This document shows, one piece after another, positions 17,922 through 25,059 of a DNA stretch of 57,401 nt (position 1 is its first letter; each line of letters starts with the position of its first letter). Where the stretch lies: contig CAZZHQ010000005.1 in NCBI GenBank assembly GCA_964654015.1, positions 1 to 57,401 of the forward strand, given 5' to 3'. The position numbers and the translations under genes were made by a program. The stretch is from JAUUZT01 sp964654015. Lineage in GTDB: Bacteria > Chloroflexota > Dehalococcoidia > GIF9 > AB-539-J10. Below the pieces are notes generated by a model. The model did no database searches. It had not been told where the DNA came from and worked only from the letters and a program-made list of their open reading frames with translations.

Positions 17922-18133
17922 AGATTATGCCGGTTTAATAAATATCTGCCGATTGGTCAGTTGGGTAACGATAGCTTAATTTGTTATCTCAACTGCACAA
18001 TCTAGCGTTCTGTTAGCCTCAGTTACATATAATTCATTTACAACTGCTAGCCATTTTAGTTTCATTTCTAATATTGACTTGGTCGAAAAGACTAGCTATA
18101 TTTAAAATAAATGTTTTTGGGTAACAAAGGAAG

Positions 18134-18286
18134 ATGGCCAACAAGAAAAAAGATATCATACAGACAAAAAATCCGAAATCAAATCGATATGTAAAAATAG
18201 ATCGTTCTGCTGGCAAGATCATTGCACATAAAAAGTCATCTGGACCTTATAAAAATGTTCCCATAGCTAGGAAACGGTCGAAATGA
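18134..18286 (+). CDS. Small basic protein (50 residues)
   Basis: The frame runs from ATG 18134, with AAAGGAAG just upstream as a ribosome-binding site, to a TGA at 18284-18286 that overlaps the ATG of the next gene as ATGA. The product is highly basic (about 15 Lys/Arg of 50), with the motif RYVKIDRSAGKIIAHKKS followed by GPYKNVPIARKR, the look of a small conserved protein rather than a chance frame. I do not know its function. The ATGA overlap implies tight stoichiometric coupling to the TIR-like protein, as for an antitoxin, inhibitor or nucleic-acid-binding cofactor (inference). Confidence 0.65.
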   Translation: MANKKKDIIQTKNPKSNRYVKIDRSAGKIIAHKKSSGPYKNVPIARKRSK

Positions 18287-18924
18287 TACGTTACAACCCG
18301 ATAGACAGTGATCCCTCTACAGTACCTGTGCAATATCTACCAAAGACATGTTTCATCATGAGCCAACTAAAAAAACCGATACCTGATAACCAAAAGGAGA
18401 TTAGAAGTAGACTTAGCGACTTCTTAGAGAGACGAGGATTCGGTGAAATTGATGCTGATAGTTCACTCACTGGAAAGGACTTTCTTGTGAAGATATGGGA
18501 TATGGTTTTTGCAGTTCCAATTGGTATCGCTATTATCACACGCCAAACGACGCGCAATACATTAGCTAATATCTTCTATGAAATAGGGCTACTTCAAGCA
18601 TATGGAAAAGAGACTCTAGTAATAAAAACAGGAGATACTAAGGTTCCGTCTGATTTCATACGTACTGAGTATCTCGAATTTAAAGATGACTTCGAAGCTA
18701 AACTTAATCAATACTTTAATCGTATTTCTACTCTCAAGGAACATTTTGACATGATGGCAAAACAATTGGAAAACGATCCTTTGCTAGCTATTGATTATAT
18801 GCGCAGAGCATTTTTAATAACAAATGACAATAATTACAGAGACAGAGTAAAGCAACTGTATTTGAAGTCGCGTCGCAAGAGAAGATCGACAAACTGTGTA
18901 GAAAACCTTTTAATCAACTTTTAG
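18283..18924 (+). CDS. TIR-like / nucleotide-binding protein
   Basis: The 213-residue protein opens with TCFIMSQL after a short lead, then PIGIAIITRQTTRNTLANIF at about residues 77-97 and YEIGLLQAYGKETLVIK. The pattern of a hydrophobic strand, N..YE.G.A.A.GK and a further strand matches TIR-like and nucleoside deoxyribosyltransferase-like folds (NADase or nucleotide-sensing domains of many defence effectors). The Glu of YEIG (about residue 99) would be the catalytic candidate. The C-terminus is helical and basic. The start at 18283 overlaps the upstream small gene. A role as a toxic effector that depletes a nucleotide is inferred; the exact family is unsure. Confidence 0.55.
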   Translation: MIRYNPIDSDPSTVPVQYLPKTCFIMSQLKKPIPDNQKEIRSRLSDFLERRGFGEIDADSSLTGKDFLVKIWDMVFAVPIGIAIITRQTTRNTLANIFYEIGLLQAYGKETLVIKTGDTKVPSDFIRTEYLEFKDDFEAKLNQYFNRISTLKEHFDMMAKQLENDPLLAIDYMRRAFLITNDNNYRDRVKQLYLKSRRKRRSTNCVENLLINF

Positions 18925-19238
18925 TATGTGCATTTATGGAATGAGTTGGTATCAACCCTGTCTACACTCAATTCTAGTAATAAGAATATATCCTTAAAAT
19001 AAGGCATTGGTGATAACATTGCTTATACATATTTGCCTGTTTTGTTATCTCAATACACAAAACGTTAAATCGTGCAGTTAGAGAATCGCCTAGACTACCA
19101 GAATACACCTACTACGATCACGATAAATGCAGTGAGTCCGCAGTCATTAATTCACAGAAGGACTAAATTCCTGTGGACTTTACCCAAGTGGTAGAATAGC
19201 ATAATGAAACGCAGACAAGAAAAAATAAAAAACTCTTC
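18925..19238. other. Intergenic region, no gene seen
   Basis: No supported gene. The segment TTTGTTATCTCAA at about 19043-19055 also occurs near 17978-17990, so a short intergenic repeat may be shared by the spacers on either side of the TIR-like gene pair. A 15-codon frame at 19204-19251 probably is not a gene. Confidence 0.35.
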
Positions 19239-20192
19239 GTGCCCACAACCGAAAGACTTATGACCGGATCGAAGATTATTTGGAATACCCAAGAACTGGA
19301 GCGAGCAAATGAGGCAGCATATGCGCTGACCACCTATTCGAACTACGTTACTGCGTGGGTTGTTTACCTTAACAGGCAGTATGGAACAGGTAACGAAGGG
19401 AGGAATGAATTTCTGACGGCTATGGCGGAGAACGGCAATGTCCGGCGTCTTCAGGGCGGAATTATCGTTTCGAATGAACTCATCACGGCTTACTACAGGG
19501 GACAGTTGACTTTCCGAGCCATGAAAACCTTGCCAATAGAAGAAAACCCACATCTTGCGCGTTCGGCCAACTTTTGGCTCCCAGTGCAATCGTACTACGC
19601 TATCCATGGCACTGGATTAGCAGCGATGATGGCTCTGAACATGACACCTCCTCAATCTCACATGACTTTCCGTGCTGCCTTTTCCGCAGTTGTTTATAGT
19701 TACTTCCCTGCTCCTTTCTGTGGATTGTGTATTGGCGGTCCAGAAGCGAAAGAATTCACATTCCAAAATCTACCAACTACTATGGATAGAGTCTTTCAAC
19801 AGACACAACTGGCTAACCCTGAATATGTTGAAGACTTGGCACCTTTCATGGGGAAATCGCTTTCAACAACCCGCCAAAAGTTTCTCGCTGTTCGGTTTGA
19901 AGAAAAACGCCATAAGGAAAAGAGGAAACGGCTTACTCGTAAGGCAAAGAATCAGTGTTGTCAGAATGAACACCAGACCTCAATCTGTGACCTACTGTAC
20001 CGTTTACGGTTACGGTCCAACTATGACAATCCAGACATGTATCTCTTCGCTCCAACAGTGCAACAGTCTGCAGTAAGGAATTATCAAGAACTTTTGCGGT
20101 TGACAGAACTTTTGATAGCTGGTTTTGATGCACTTATCGAGAGGCGGATCGGGCGGATAAAAGCAGGTGAGTTACGTAAATGGCTTGATTAG
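19239..20192 (+). CDS. Hypothetical protein, 317 residues
   Basis: I do not recognise this family. The frame begins with GTG 19239; an ATG at 19260 (residue 8) is an equally good start, and neither has a strong ribosome-binding site. The protein is soluble, rich in helix, and has a Cys pair (FCGLC near 164-168) and a very basic segment with RFEEKRHKEKRKR near 218-230. That segment includes an R-x5-H, which could be read as a HEPN RNase motif, but in such a basic run this may be chance. The last 60 residues form long helices. Its place between the TIR-like and Schlafen-type genes suggests defence cargo. It converges on the next gene. Confidence 0.6.
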   Translation: MPTTERLMTGSKIIWNTQELERANEAAYALTTYSNYVTAWVVYLNRQYGTGNEGRNEFLTAMAENGNVRRLQGGIIVSNELITAYYRGQLTFRAMKTLPIEENPHLARSANFWLPVQSYYAIHGTGLAAMMALNMTPPQSHMTFRAAFSAVVYSYFPAPFCGLCIGGPEAKEFTFQNLPTTMDRVFQQTQLANPEYVEDLAPFMGKSLSTTRQKFLAVRFEEKRHKEKRKRLTRKAKNQCCQNEHQTSICDLLYRLRLRSNYDNPDMYLFAPTVQQSAVRNYQELLRLTELLIAGFDALIERRIGRIKAGELRKWLD

Positions 20193-20275
20193 GAACCATG
20201 CATTAGGAGCCGTTACGGTCCAATTAAAAATAGGCTTCTAACCGAGGGTGGACTACTCAGACGTTAGGAATGTTG

Positions 20276-20300
20276 GGTCACATTTCGTCAGAATGTGACC
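20276..20300. terminator. Hairpin between convergent genes
   Basis: GGTCACATT (20276-20284) and AATGTGACC (20292-20300) form a perfect 9-bp stem with a 7-base loop in the spacer between convergent genes. There is no clear T-run, so it may act as a bidirectional transcript end or mRNA-stabilising hairpin. Confidence 0.5.
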
Positions 20301-20438
20301 ATTCAAGTATGGCGAAGGTAATTACCTCTACAGTCAATACAAAACCTGGTAGAGACACTGTTGTTGGGAGTCTATTTGGCTTCGCCTTTAGGCCTTACGG
20401 AAAACGTTACGAGTAACTACCTCGGGCCTTAACTGGCA

Positions 20439-21773
20439 CTAGTACCAGCGCATCTTCCTTGCAGGAAAATGTCTATCCTTGTCGTGATTAACATGGTTGT
20501 AGCAGCGAGGCTCTAACTCGCCCCATGCATTGTCTATGCGTGTAGCTACTCTCTTGATTATTTCAGAAATGTTGGTCTCATCAATATCAGCACTTCTTAA
20601 TTCCTCTATGATTTGAATATTAGTATCAAGGCAAGTTGGCCTATATTTAGCATTAAAAGGATCAGCCCAACCTTCACCAAGATTACATATAAGTGTGTTC
20701 TCCGTACCTTTCATATTCAGCATTACCTTGAATGGCATATGTACACCTTCTAGTTTATATAAGTCTGTGACAAAACCTAGAAATTGCCAGAAGAGTCCAA
20801 CCATAGGTACGAATGCAAATGCAATGTCGTCCTCTATTTGCCTGACTAGATTACAGCCAAACTCAATATAGCCGTTACGATTAATACGTAAGAATCTTTC
20901 TATAAATTCAGTTCTAGTATCTCCGATACGATGTCTATTGTCTAAAAGCACAATGCCCTCTAACGTTGTACGTTTATCTAAAGGTAGAAAGATGCCACCC
21001 GGGTCAGGTGAATATTGTCTAATATTAGGATCCAACCAATTCAAAAACTCTTCTCTAGATGTGTTAATCAGTTCATCTGTTAAGCGGTTGGGGTAAGCTA
21101 CGAATGTCGTATAATGATGTGCTTGCACTAACTCCTGGGTAACCTCTTTCCCACGTATAATAAATCCCAAGCGTTTTGTGTACGTGTTTTCGGCAAATGT
21201 ACTACTCAATGGGTCAGTATACCCCTGAGACGATAAATATGCTATAACTTCATCTATCATTCTGGATCCCTTTTCAAACATTTCCCTAACTTCGTATTCT
21301 TCTGCAGGCAAAGATTCATACTGGTGTCTTTTAAAAAATCTCCTGTAGTACCTATTATCCCGCTGGCATGTAACCATATGAGGCATTCTAATGCTCATGG
21401 GCACATGCACTACTATGATACATAAATCTGAATTTGGAATCGAAATAACCTTAATATCCGTAAGAACTCTTTGAGCTATGTTTGAATTTGTAATTTGTTC
21501 GATCCATTCCTCCACCTTCTGTCTTTCAATCATTCGTTCTGTTCCACATGGAGGATGAACGGGTTTGCCATGATTTTCTTCGACACCTATTACTAGGTAT
21601 CCCCCTTGTGAATTAGCAAACGCACAAATATCTTTTGCTAATTCCGCCTTGTCACGTTCTGAACCTGATATCATCTTCTTATAGTCGAGCATAATGCTTT
21701 CAGGTTCACCTGGCGATGTTAGAGTCTCAATGTCCTCGTACGTAAGTTCCGATGTTGGCTTGGTTAAGAACAT
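20439..21773 (-). CDS. AlbA_2 / Schlafen-type domain protein
   Basis: The 444-residue protein has an N-terminal Schlafen AlbA_2 domain: the run ESIMLDYKKMISG, AELAKDICAFANSQGGYLVI and GVEENHGKPV (residues about 20-75) is diagnostic, and it continues with IIVVHVP and RYYRRF to about residue 150. This domain binds nucleic acid or nucleotides and occurs in stress regulators and in many anti-phage proteins. The C-terminal two thirds show no recognised motif. A His/Cys-containing tail (PRCYNHVNHDKDRHFPAR) ends the protein. It is transcribed against its neighbours and is therefore probably a single-gene unit. A defence role is inferred from position. Confidence 0.75.
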   Translation of the reverse strand: MFLTKPTSELTYEDIETLTSPGEPESIMLDYKKMISGSERDKAELAKDICAFANSQGGYLVIGVEENHGKPVHPPCGTERMIERQKVEEWIEQITNSNIAQRVLTDIKVISIPNSDLCIIVVHVPMSIRMPHMVTCQRDNRYYRRFFKRHQYESLPAEEYEVREMFEKGSRMIDEVIAYLSSQGYTDPLSSTFAENTYTKRLGFIIRGKEVTQELVQAHHYTTFVAYPNRLTDELINTSREEFLNWLDPNIRQYSPDPGGIFLPLDKRTTLEGIVLLDNRHRIGDTRTEFIERFLRINRNGYIEFGCNLVRQIEDDIAFAFVPMVGLFWQFLGFVTDLYKLEGVHMPFKVMLNMKGTENTLICNLGEGWADPFNAKYRPTCLDTNIQIIEELRSADIDETNISEIIKRVATRIDNAWGELEPRCYNHVNHDKDRHFPARKMRWY

Positions 21774-22226
21774 AGTCTAGTTTGCACCTATACGAAACAT
21801 TACTTAATTCATTTTAAGGATAATCTTACACAAGTTGATTGTCAACAGACGGTGGTGCTTGAGAATGTAAGCAATGAGACTGATTGGATTGCACAAAAAG
21901 CCAAATTGTTTAGAGTACATTTTGACCTTTACGGAGACCAGTTTCGGCGTTAGTTAAGATTGAGCAATCTCCAACATTGCAAGTTTGCCTATATCTATTT
22001 AATATCAGCAGAATTGGACAAAGTTTTGAAGGGCCGGGCTTTGAGCAAAAAGAATAAGCTTCATTATCCCCAAAAACACAAATGTCACAAAGATATTTAT
22101 CACACATATATGAGGCAAAATCGAATGATACACCTAGCTGTTGTTAGAGAAATTTCCTAAAACATTACAATAATTTGTTATCAAATATTCTCAGGAGTAT
22201 AATGATGACGCAAGGTAGTAGGGATT
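21774..22226. other. Intergenic region, no gene seen
   Basis: About 450 bases between two divergently oriented genes. I find no convincing protein gene; short frames here have no ribosome-binding sites. Promoters of both flanking genes must lie here. Confidence 0.4.
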
Positions 22227-22937
22227 ATGAATATTGCCAGCATATGGAACATATTGGCAGCTGGAATCATAACACTTGTGGGATCGCTACTGGCTAGACT
22301 ATTCAAGGGATCCAGAAAACAAATAATCGCAATCAGTGGGTTCCTAATCCTCCTAGTTATTGTGGTTCCCCATATGATACCAACTTCCTCTCCCATATCG
22401 ATATCTGTGCCTGATGCAACAATACTTGAGCCATCAACTAGAATAACTCCGGCTTACCAAGATGAAGGTCTGCTCCTTGACCCAGCGCCACTCCCAGTCG
22501 GCAAGCCCATTAGTCACGAAATCATGACATACTCTCTACAATATCTGGCTCCGTATGCTGCACCACGAGGATTGAGCCAAGAGAAGATGGTTTTCTTCTC
22601 GTTGGTAGACATGCAACGAGCATTAGGAATTCTGGAACTCTCTGATAGGAATTTTTCAAACGATGGTGCCTTTACTAATTTTGTACTCAACGCCTTTGCA
22701 CAGAGTAGCCAATTCACAGACGGTCCTGTTGGAGAGGCAATAGAAGAAGGAATATCAGCGAAATTCCCCGTAATTCTTATTAATGACGAAAATACTCTAG
22801 TTTTATATCGAGTTCTTAATAATGGACAACTTGATCAAATCGCCTATGGTCCCATTGTCCAAACTAAGCTTGAAGGAAGCGATCCCAACAATCCAGGAGT
22901 AAATCCAAGACTTCTGATATTGCTTTTCAATAATTAA
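22227..22937 (+). CDS. Membrane-anchored hypothetical protein
   Basis: The 236-residue protein begins with two hydrophobic segments at about residues 5-25 and 32-52, separated by a short Lys/Arg loop (ARLFKGSRKQ), followed by a Pro/Ser-rich linker and a globular domain from about residue 85. This would place the soluble domain outside the membrane or attach it as a membrane hairpin. The globular part has no motif I recognise. The start ATG has a weak GTAGTAGGG site upstream. It lies alone between the Schlafen-type gene and the ribbon-helix-helix gene; a membrane-located effector is one possibility (inference). Confidence 0.6.
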   Translation: MNIASIWNILAAGIITLVGSLLARLFKGSRKQIIAISGFLILLVIVVPHMIPTSSPISISVPDATILEPSTRITPAYQDEGLLLDPAPLPVGKPISHEIMTYSLQYLAPYAAPRGLSQEKMVFFSLVDMQRALGILELSDRNFSNDGAFTNFVLNAFAQSSQFTDGPVGEAIEEGISAKFPVILINDENTLVLYRVLNNGQLDQIAYGPIVQTKLEGSDPNNPGVNPRLLILLFNN

Positions 22938-23110
22938 AGTTAACCAAAATTAGAAGACCAAAGAATAAGCAAAGCACATAGGGCTACACGAAGGATAGTG
23001 ATCTTAACTTACCTGCATTCTCCTTCGTAATGGTCAAAGAAGATGTAATGAGTTGCATAGCAGTGAAAGCCATGGTTTGGCATAATAGCTAGTAAGGCTT
23101 TTGTTCTGTT

Positions 23111-23153
23111 ACAAATTAGTATTTTGTGTGATTGGGTAACAAACCATCGTTTT
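23111..23153 (+). repeat. 43-bp island repeat, copy 2
   Basis: Gap-free match to 5392-5434 with 35 of 43 bases identical. Here the repeat supplies the left arm of the hairpin at 23129-23165. Confidence 0.55.
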
Positions 23154-23165
23154 GTTACTCAATCA
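23129..23165. terminator. Long hairpin between convergent genes
   Basis: TGATTGGGTAACAAA (23129-23143) pairs with TTTGTTACTCAATCA (23151-23165) over 15 positions with one G-T wobble and a 7-base loop. It lies in the spacer between the converging membrane-protein and ribbon-helix-helix genes, so a bidirectional terminator is likely. Confidence 0.55.
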
Positions 23166-23277
23166 TACTTAATAAGATAGGTATAAAATACTTAAAACTT
23201 AATTTGCCTGGATAACTATAACCCAAAGTTAGTTAGAAGAGAGCTCTGTTACCCTTTTTAGACATATGTCGGCTGTG

Positions 23278-23622
23278 TTAACCTTGGCCAACGCACTTAC
23301 TATGCCCCCAACCATGTCCCCGCATATAGCTAGCAATCGCCATCCGCTCCTTGGGGGAATTTACAGTCAGCGTTCCACCGCAAACAGAACATTTGTAGGA
23401 AACAGCAAACTGCTGTTTGGCAACATTGAATCCCGATTGGTAAGCTTTTTTAATTGAAGGTGCTTGTTCTTTAAGTGCTTCTCTGAGAATATCACCTAAC
23501 GTCTTACCACCCTGTTCTCTCAACTCTTTCAGTCTGTCATAGAGCTCTCGTGTAACCCTGATACTCACTGTCGGATGAGACTTGTCATATTTTATCTTAC
23601 TTGGTGATATATGTGCTTTCAT
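23278..23622 (-). CDS. Ribbon-helix-helix protein with C-terminal Cys/His motif
   Basis: The 114-residue protein has an N-terminal MetJ/Arc-type ribbon-helix-helix: strand HPTVSIRVT (about residues 16-24), helix RELYDRLKELREQ, turn GGKT and helix LGDILREALKEQ. A helical linker leads to YKCSVCGGTL (CxxC near 77-80) and a final HGWGHSKC, together a possible zinc site. Upstream of its start, at 23686-23757, is a six-unit 12-bp tandem repeat, the kind of array that ribbon-helix-helix repressors bind cooperatively. It probably represses itself and perhaps the divergent recombinase operon. Such proteins also serve in plasmid and integrative-element partition or copy control. Confidence 0.75.
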   Translation of the reverse strand: MKAHISPSKIKYDKSHPTVSIRVTRELYDRLKELREQGGKTLGDILREALKEQAPSIKKAYQSGFNVAKQQFAVSYKCSVCGGTLTVNSPKERMAIASYMRGHGWGHSKCVGQG

Positions 23623-23685
23623 TTTTCTATACCCTTTTCCTCTGTAATTTACATAGTATTCTCTACTACACCCCGGGAATATGCC

Positions 23686-23757
23686 CTATGGTAAACGATA
23701 TAGCAGACGATAGGGTAAACTATAGGGTAATCTATAGAGCAAACTGTAGGGCAAACA
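23686..23757 (+). repeat. Six 12-bp tandem repeats (iteron-like operator)
   Basis: Six contiguous 12-bp units begin at 23686, 23698, 23710, 23722, 23734 and 23746. The consensus is ATAGGGTAAACT; the third unit matches it exactly and the fourth differs by one base. There are no spacers. The array sits 64 bp upstream of the ribbon-helix-helix gene start and about 380 bp upstream of the HTH-recombinase operon. It most likely is a cooperative operator; an iteron-type origin for an excised circle is a less likely alternative. Confidence 0.75.
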
Positions 23758-23813
23758 AGAATAATATATTTACTCAGTAAGGCTTAGAGGAGATGCCCTC
23801 TTCATTCCTTCAT

Positions 23814-24032
23814 TCAATCAATTTTTTTATAATGGTACCTCCTCCTTTTTGTTGACGCTTTATCGCCATTCTGACCTTGCTGTTCTCTAAGATAAGCTCT
23901 GCTAATTAAGCGTGCCAACATTCGCCAGCCTTGTTGGGGAGGCTCGTCCACAAAGGCAATGGTCAGTGATTCAGCAGATAATTCCTTATCACTTTTTTTC
24001 ATTAACCCTATTATAATTTTTACATTTATCAT
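23814..24032 (-). CDS. Hypothetical small protein
   Basis: This 72-residue frame starts at ATG 24032 and encodes a product with EPPQQGWRMLARLISRAYL and a basic tail (STKRRRYHYKK). The region with GWRMLARLISRAYL resembles short conserved proteins of mobile elements, but I cannot name a family. It has no clear ribosome-binding site and lies between the tandem repeats and the recombinase operon promoter, transcribed away from the latter. It could be a real small regulator or a decayed gene. Confidence 0.35.
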   Translation of the reverse strand: MINVKIIIGLMKKSDKELSAESLTIAFVDEPPQQGWRMLARLISRAYLREQQGQNGDKASTKRRRYHYKKID

Positions 24033-24061
24033 TAAATATGGTAGACTTACGATATAACACG

Positions 24062-24089
24062 TTGATTATTACATAAATAGTGGTATACT
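24062..24089 (+). promoter_or_regulatory. Sigma-70-type promoter of the recombinase operon
   Basis: TTGATT (24062-24067) and TATACT (24084-24089) are separated by 16 bases and lie about 48 bp before the HTH gene start, close to the sigma-70 consensus. A TTAGGAGGG ribosome-binding site precedes ATG 24137. Confidence 0.5.
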
Positions 24090-24136
24090 AATTAAAGAAA
24101 TGTTAGTAGAAGCCTTGTCAAGTATTAGGAGGGACT

Positions 24137-25048
24137 ATGGCTAAGAAAATATCTATGGTTACCAAGAGAGAGTGGTTGAAAAGCTACGAGAAAGGCATCA
24201 CCCAGGAGGCCATATCCAAAAAGAATAAACGGGATGTCAGAACTATTAAAAAGGCAATTGAAGATGCCAGGCGTGAAAGGGATAGTCACCAGGTCTATGC
24301 AGAAATGTTAAAAGAGGCATTACATGGACACCAACAAGACCTGATGATTTTACTGGAACAACTGAAAGAGTTTCTTAAGCCTTTTTTATCCTTTAAGGAG
24401 ATCCCTTACAAATTCTCCGAATTTGAGTATTTCAACATCCATGGGGGGAAGGTGCGTTATGAAACTTTACCTCAAATGAAAGTTTTAGATATCAAATTGG
24501 ATATTGAAGAACAACCTTTATGGCCACTTCTGAAAGAGCATTTCAAACAAGATCCTTTCAAGAAAAGCTTTGACAACTGGGAACGGATTCTTGAATCTCT
24601 ATTGGATGAGCTCATGAATTTAAAACAAAAAATGGTTAAATTGCTTAAGGATGAGACAGACTATAAGGTAAAAGATACCAATACAAAGGGATCTTTCATA
24701 TTGGACTCAGGAGTTGACCACCTATTTGACTATTATTGTACGCATGCACTCAGCTTAATTGGTCTTCGTGAGATGTTAGATAATATACATGTCGAACCAA
24801 AAACGGGGCAGGTTAAATACGGTGAGGGCACTACTCTGGCACTTTGCCAGGGTGAAGAAGAGAAGTGCAAAAATAGCATTATTACCGCACTTGAGAAACT
24901 ACTTGTAACAGAAGAAACAAAAGCGTATTTTATTACACGCCAGAGACACAAAGAATCGATTGAAAAAGTTAAAAGGGATGTTGATGAAATAATCATGGCG
25001 AGGCTTGTTCCGGGACAGTGTCGAGTTTGCAGGCGTTTGGGTCTATGA
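24137..25048 (+). CDS. HTH protein upstream of the recombinase
   Basis: The 303-residue protein begins with a resolvase-type helix-turn-helix: REWLKSYEKGITQEAISKKN then RDVRTIKKAIEDARRERD (residues about 9-50). The remainder is helical and charged, with no catalytic motif I recognise; a Cys pair (CRVC) sits at the extreme C-terminus. It has a strong ribosome-binding site and ends 11 bases before the recombinase start, so the two form an operon. It could be a transcriptional regulator or a recombination directionality factor; large serine recombinases need such a partner for excision. The assignment to excision control is inference. Confidence 0.65.
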   Translation: MAKKISMVTKREWLKSYEKGITQEAISKKNKRDVRTIKKAIEDARRERDSHQVYAEMLKEALHGHQQDLMILLEQLKEFLKPFLSFKEIPYKFSEFEYFNIHGGKVRYETLPQMKVLDIKLDIEEQPLWPLLKEHFKQDPFKKSFDNWERILESLLDELMNLKQKMVKLLKDETDYKVKDTNTKGSFILDSGVDHLFDYYCTHALSLIGLREMLDNIHVEPKTGQVKYGEGTTLALCQGEEEKCKNSIITALEKLLVTEETKAYFITRQRHKESIEKVKRDVDEIIMARLVPGQCRVCRRLGL

Positions 25049-25059
25049 AGGAGGGTAAG

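Noticed and set aside
19660..20076. Plus-strand 134-codon frame overlapping the 317-residue gene
   Set aside because: It sits fully inside the longer frame, lacks a ribosome-binding site and shows no protein motif.
23686..23757. Tandem units considered as a CRISPR array
   Set aside because: Units are 12 bp with no spacers and no cas genes are present, so an operator or iteron array fits better.
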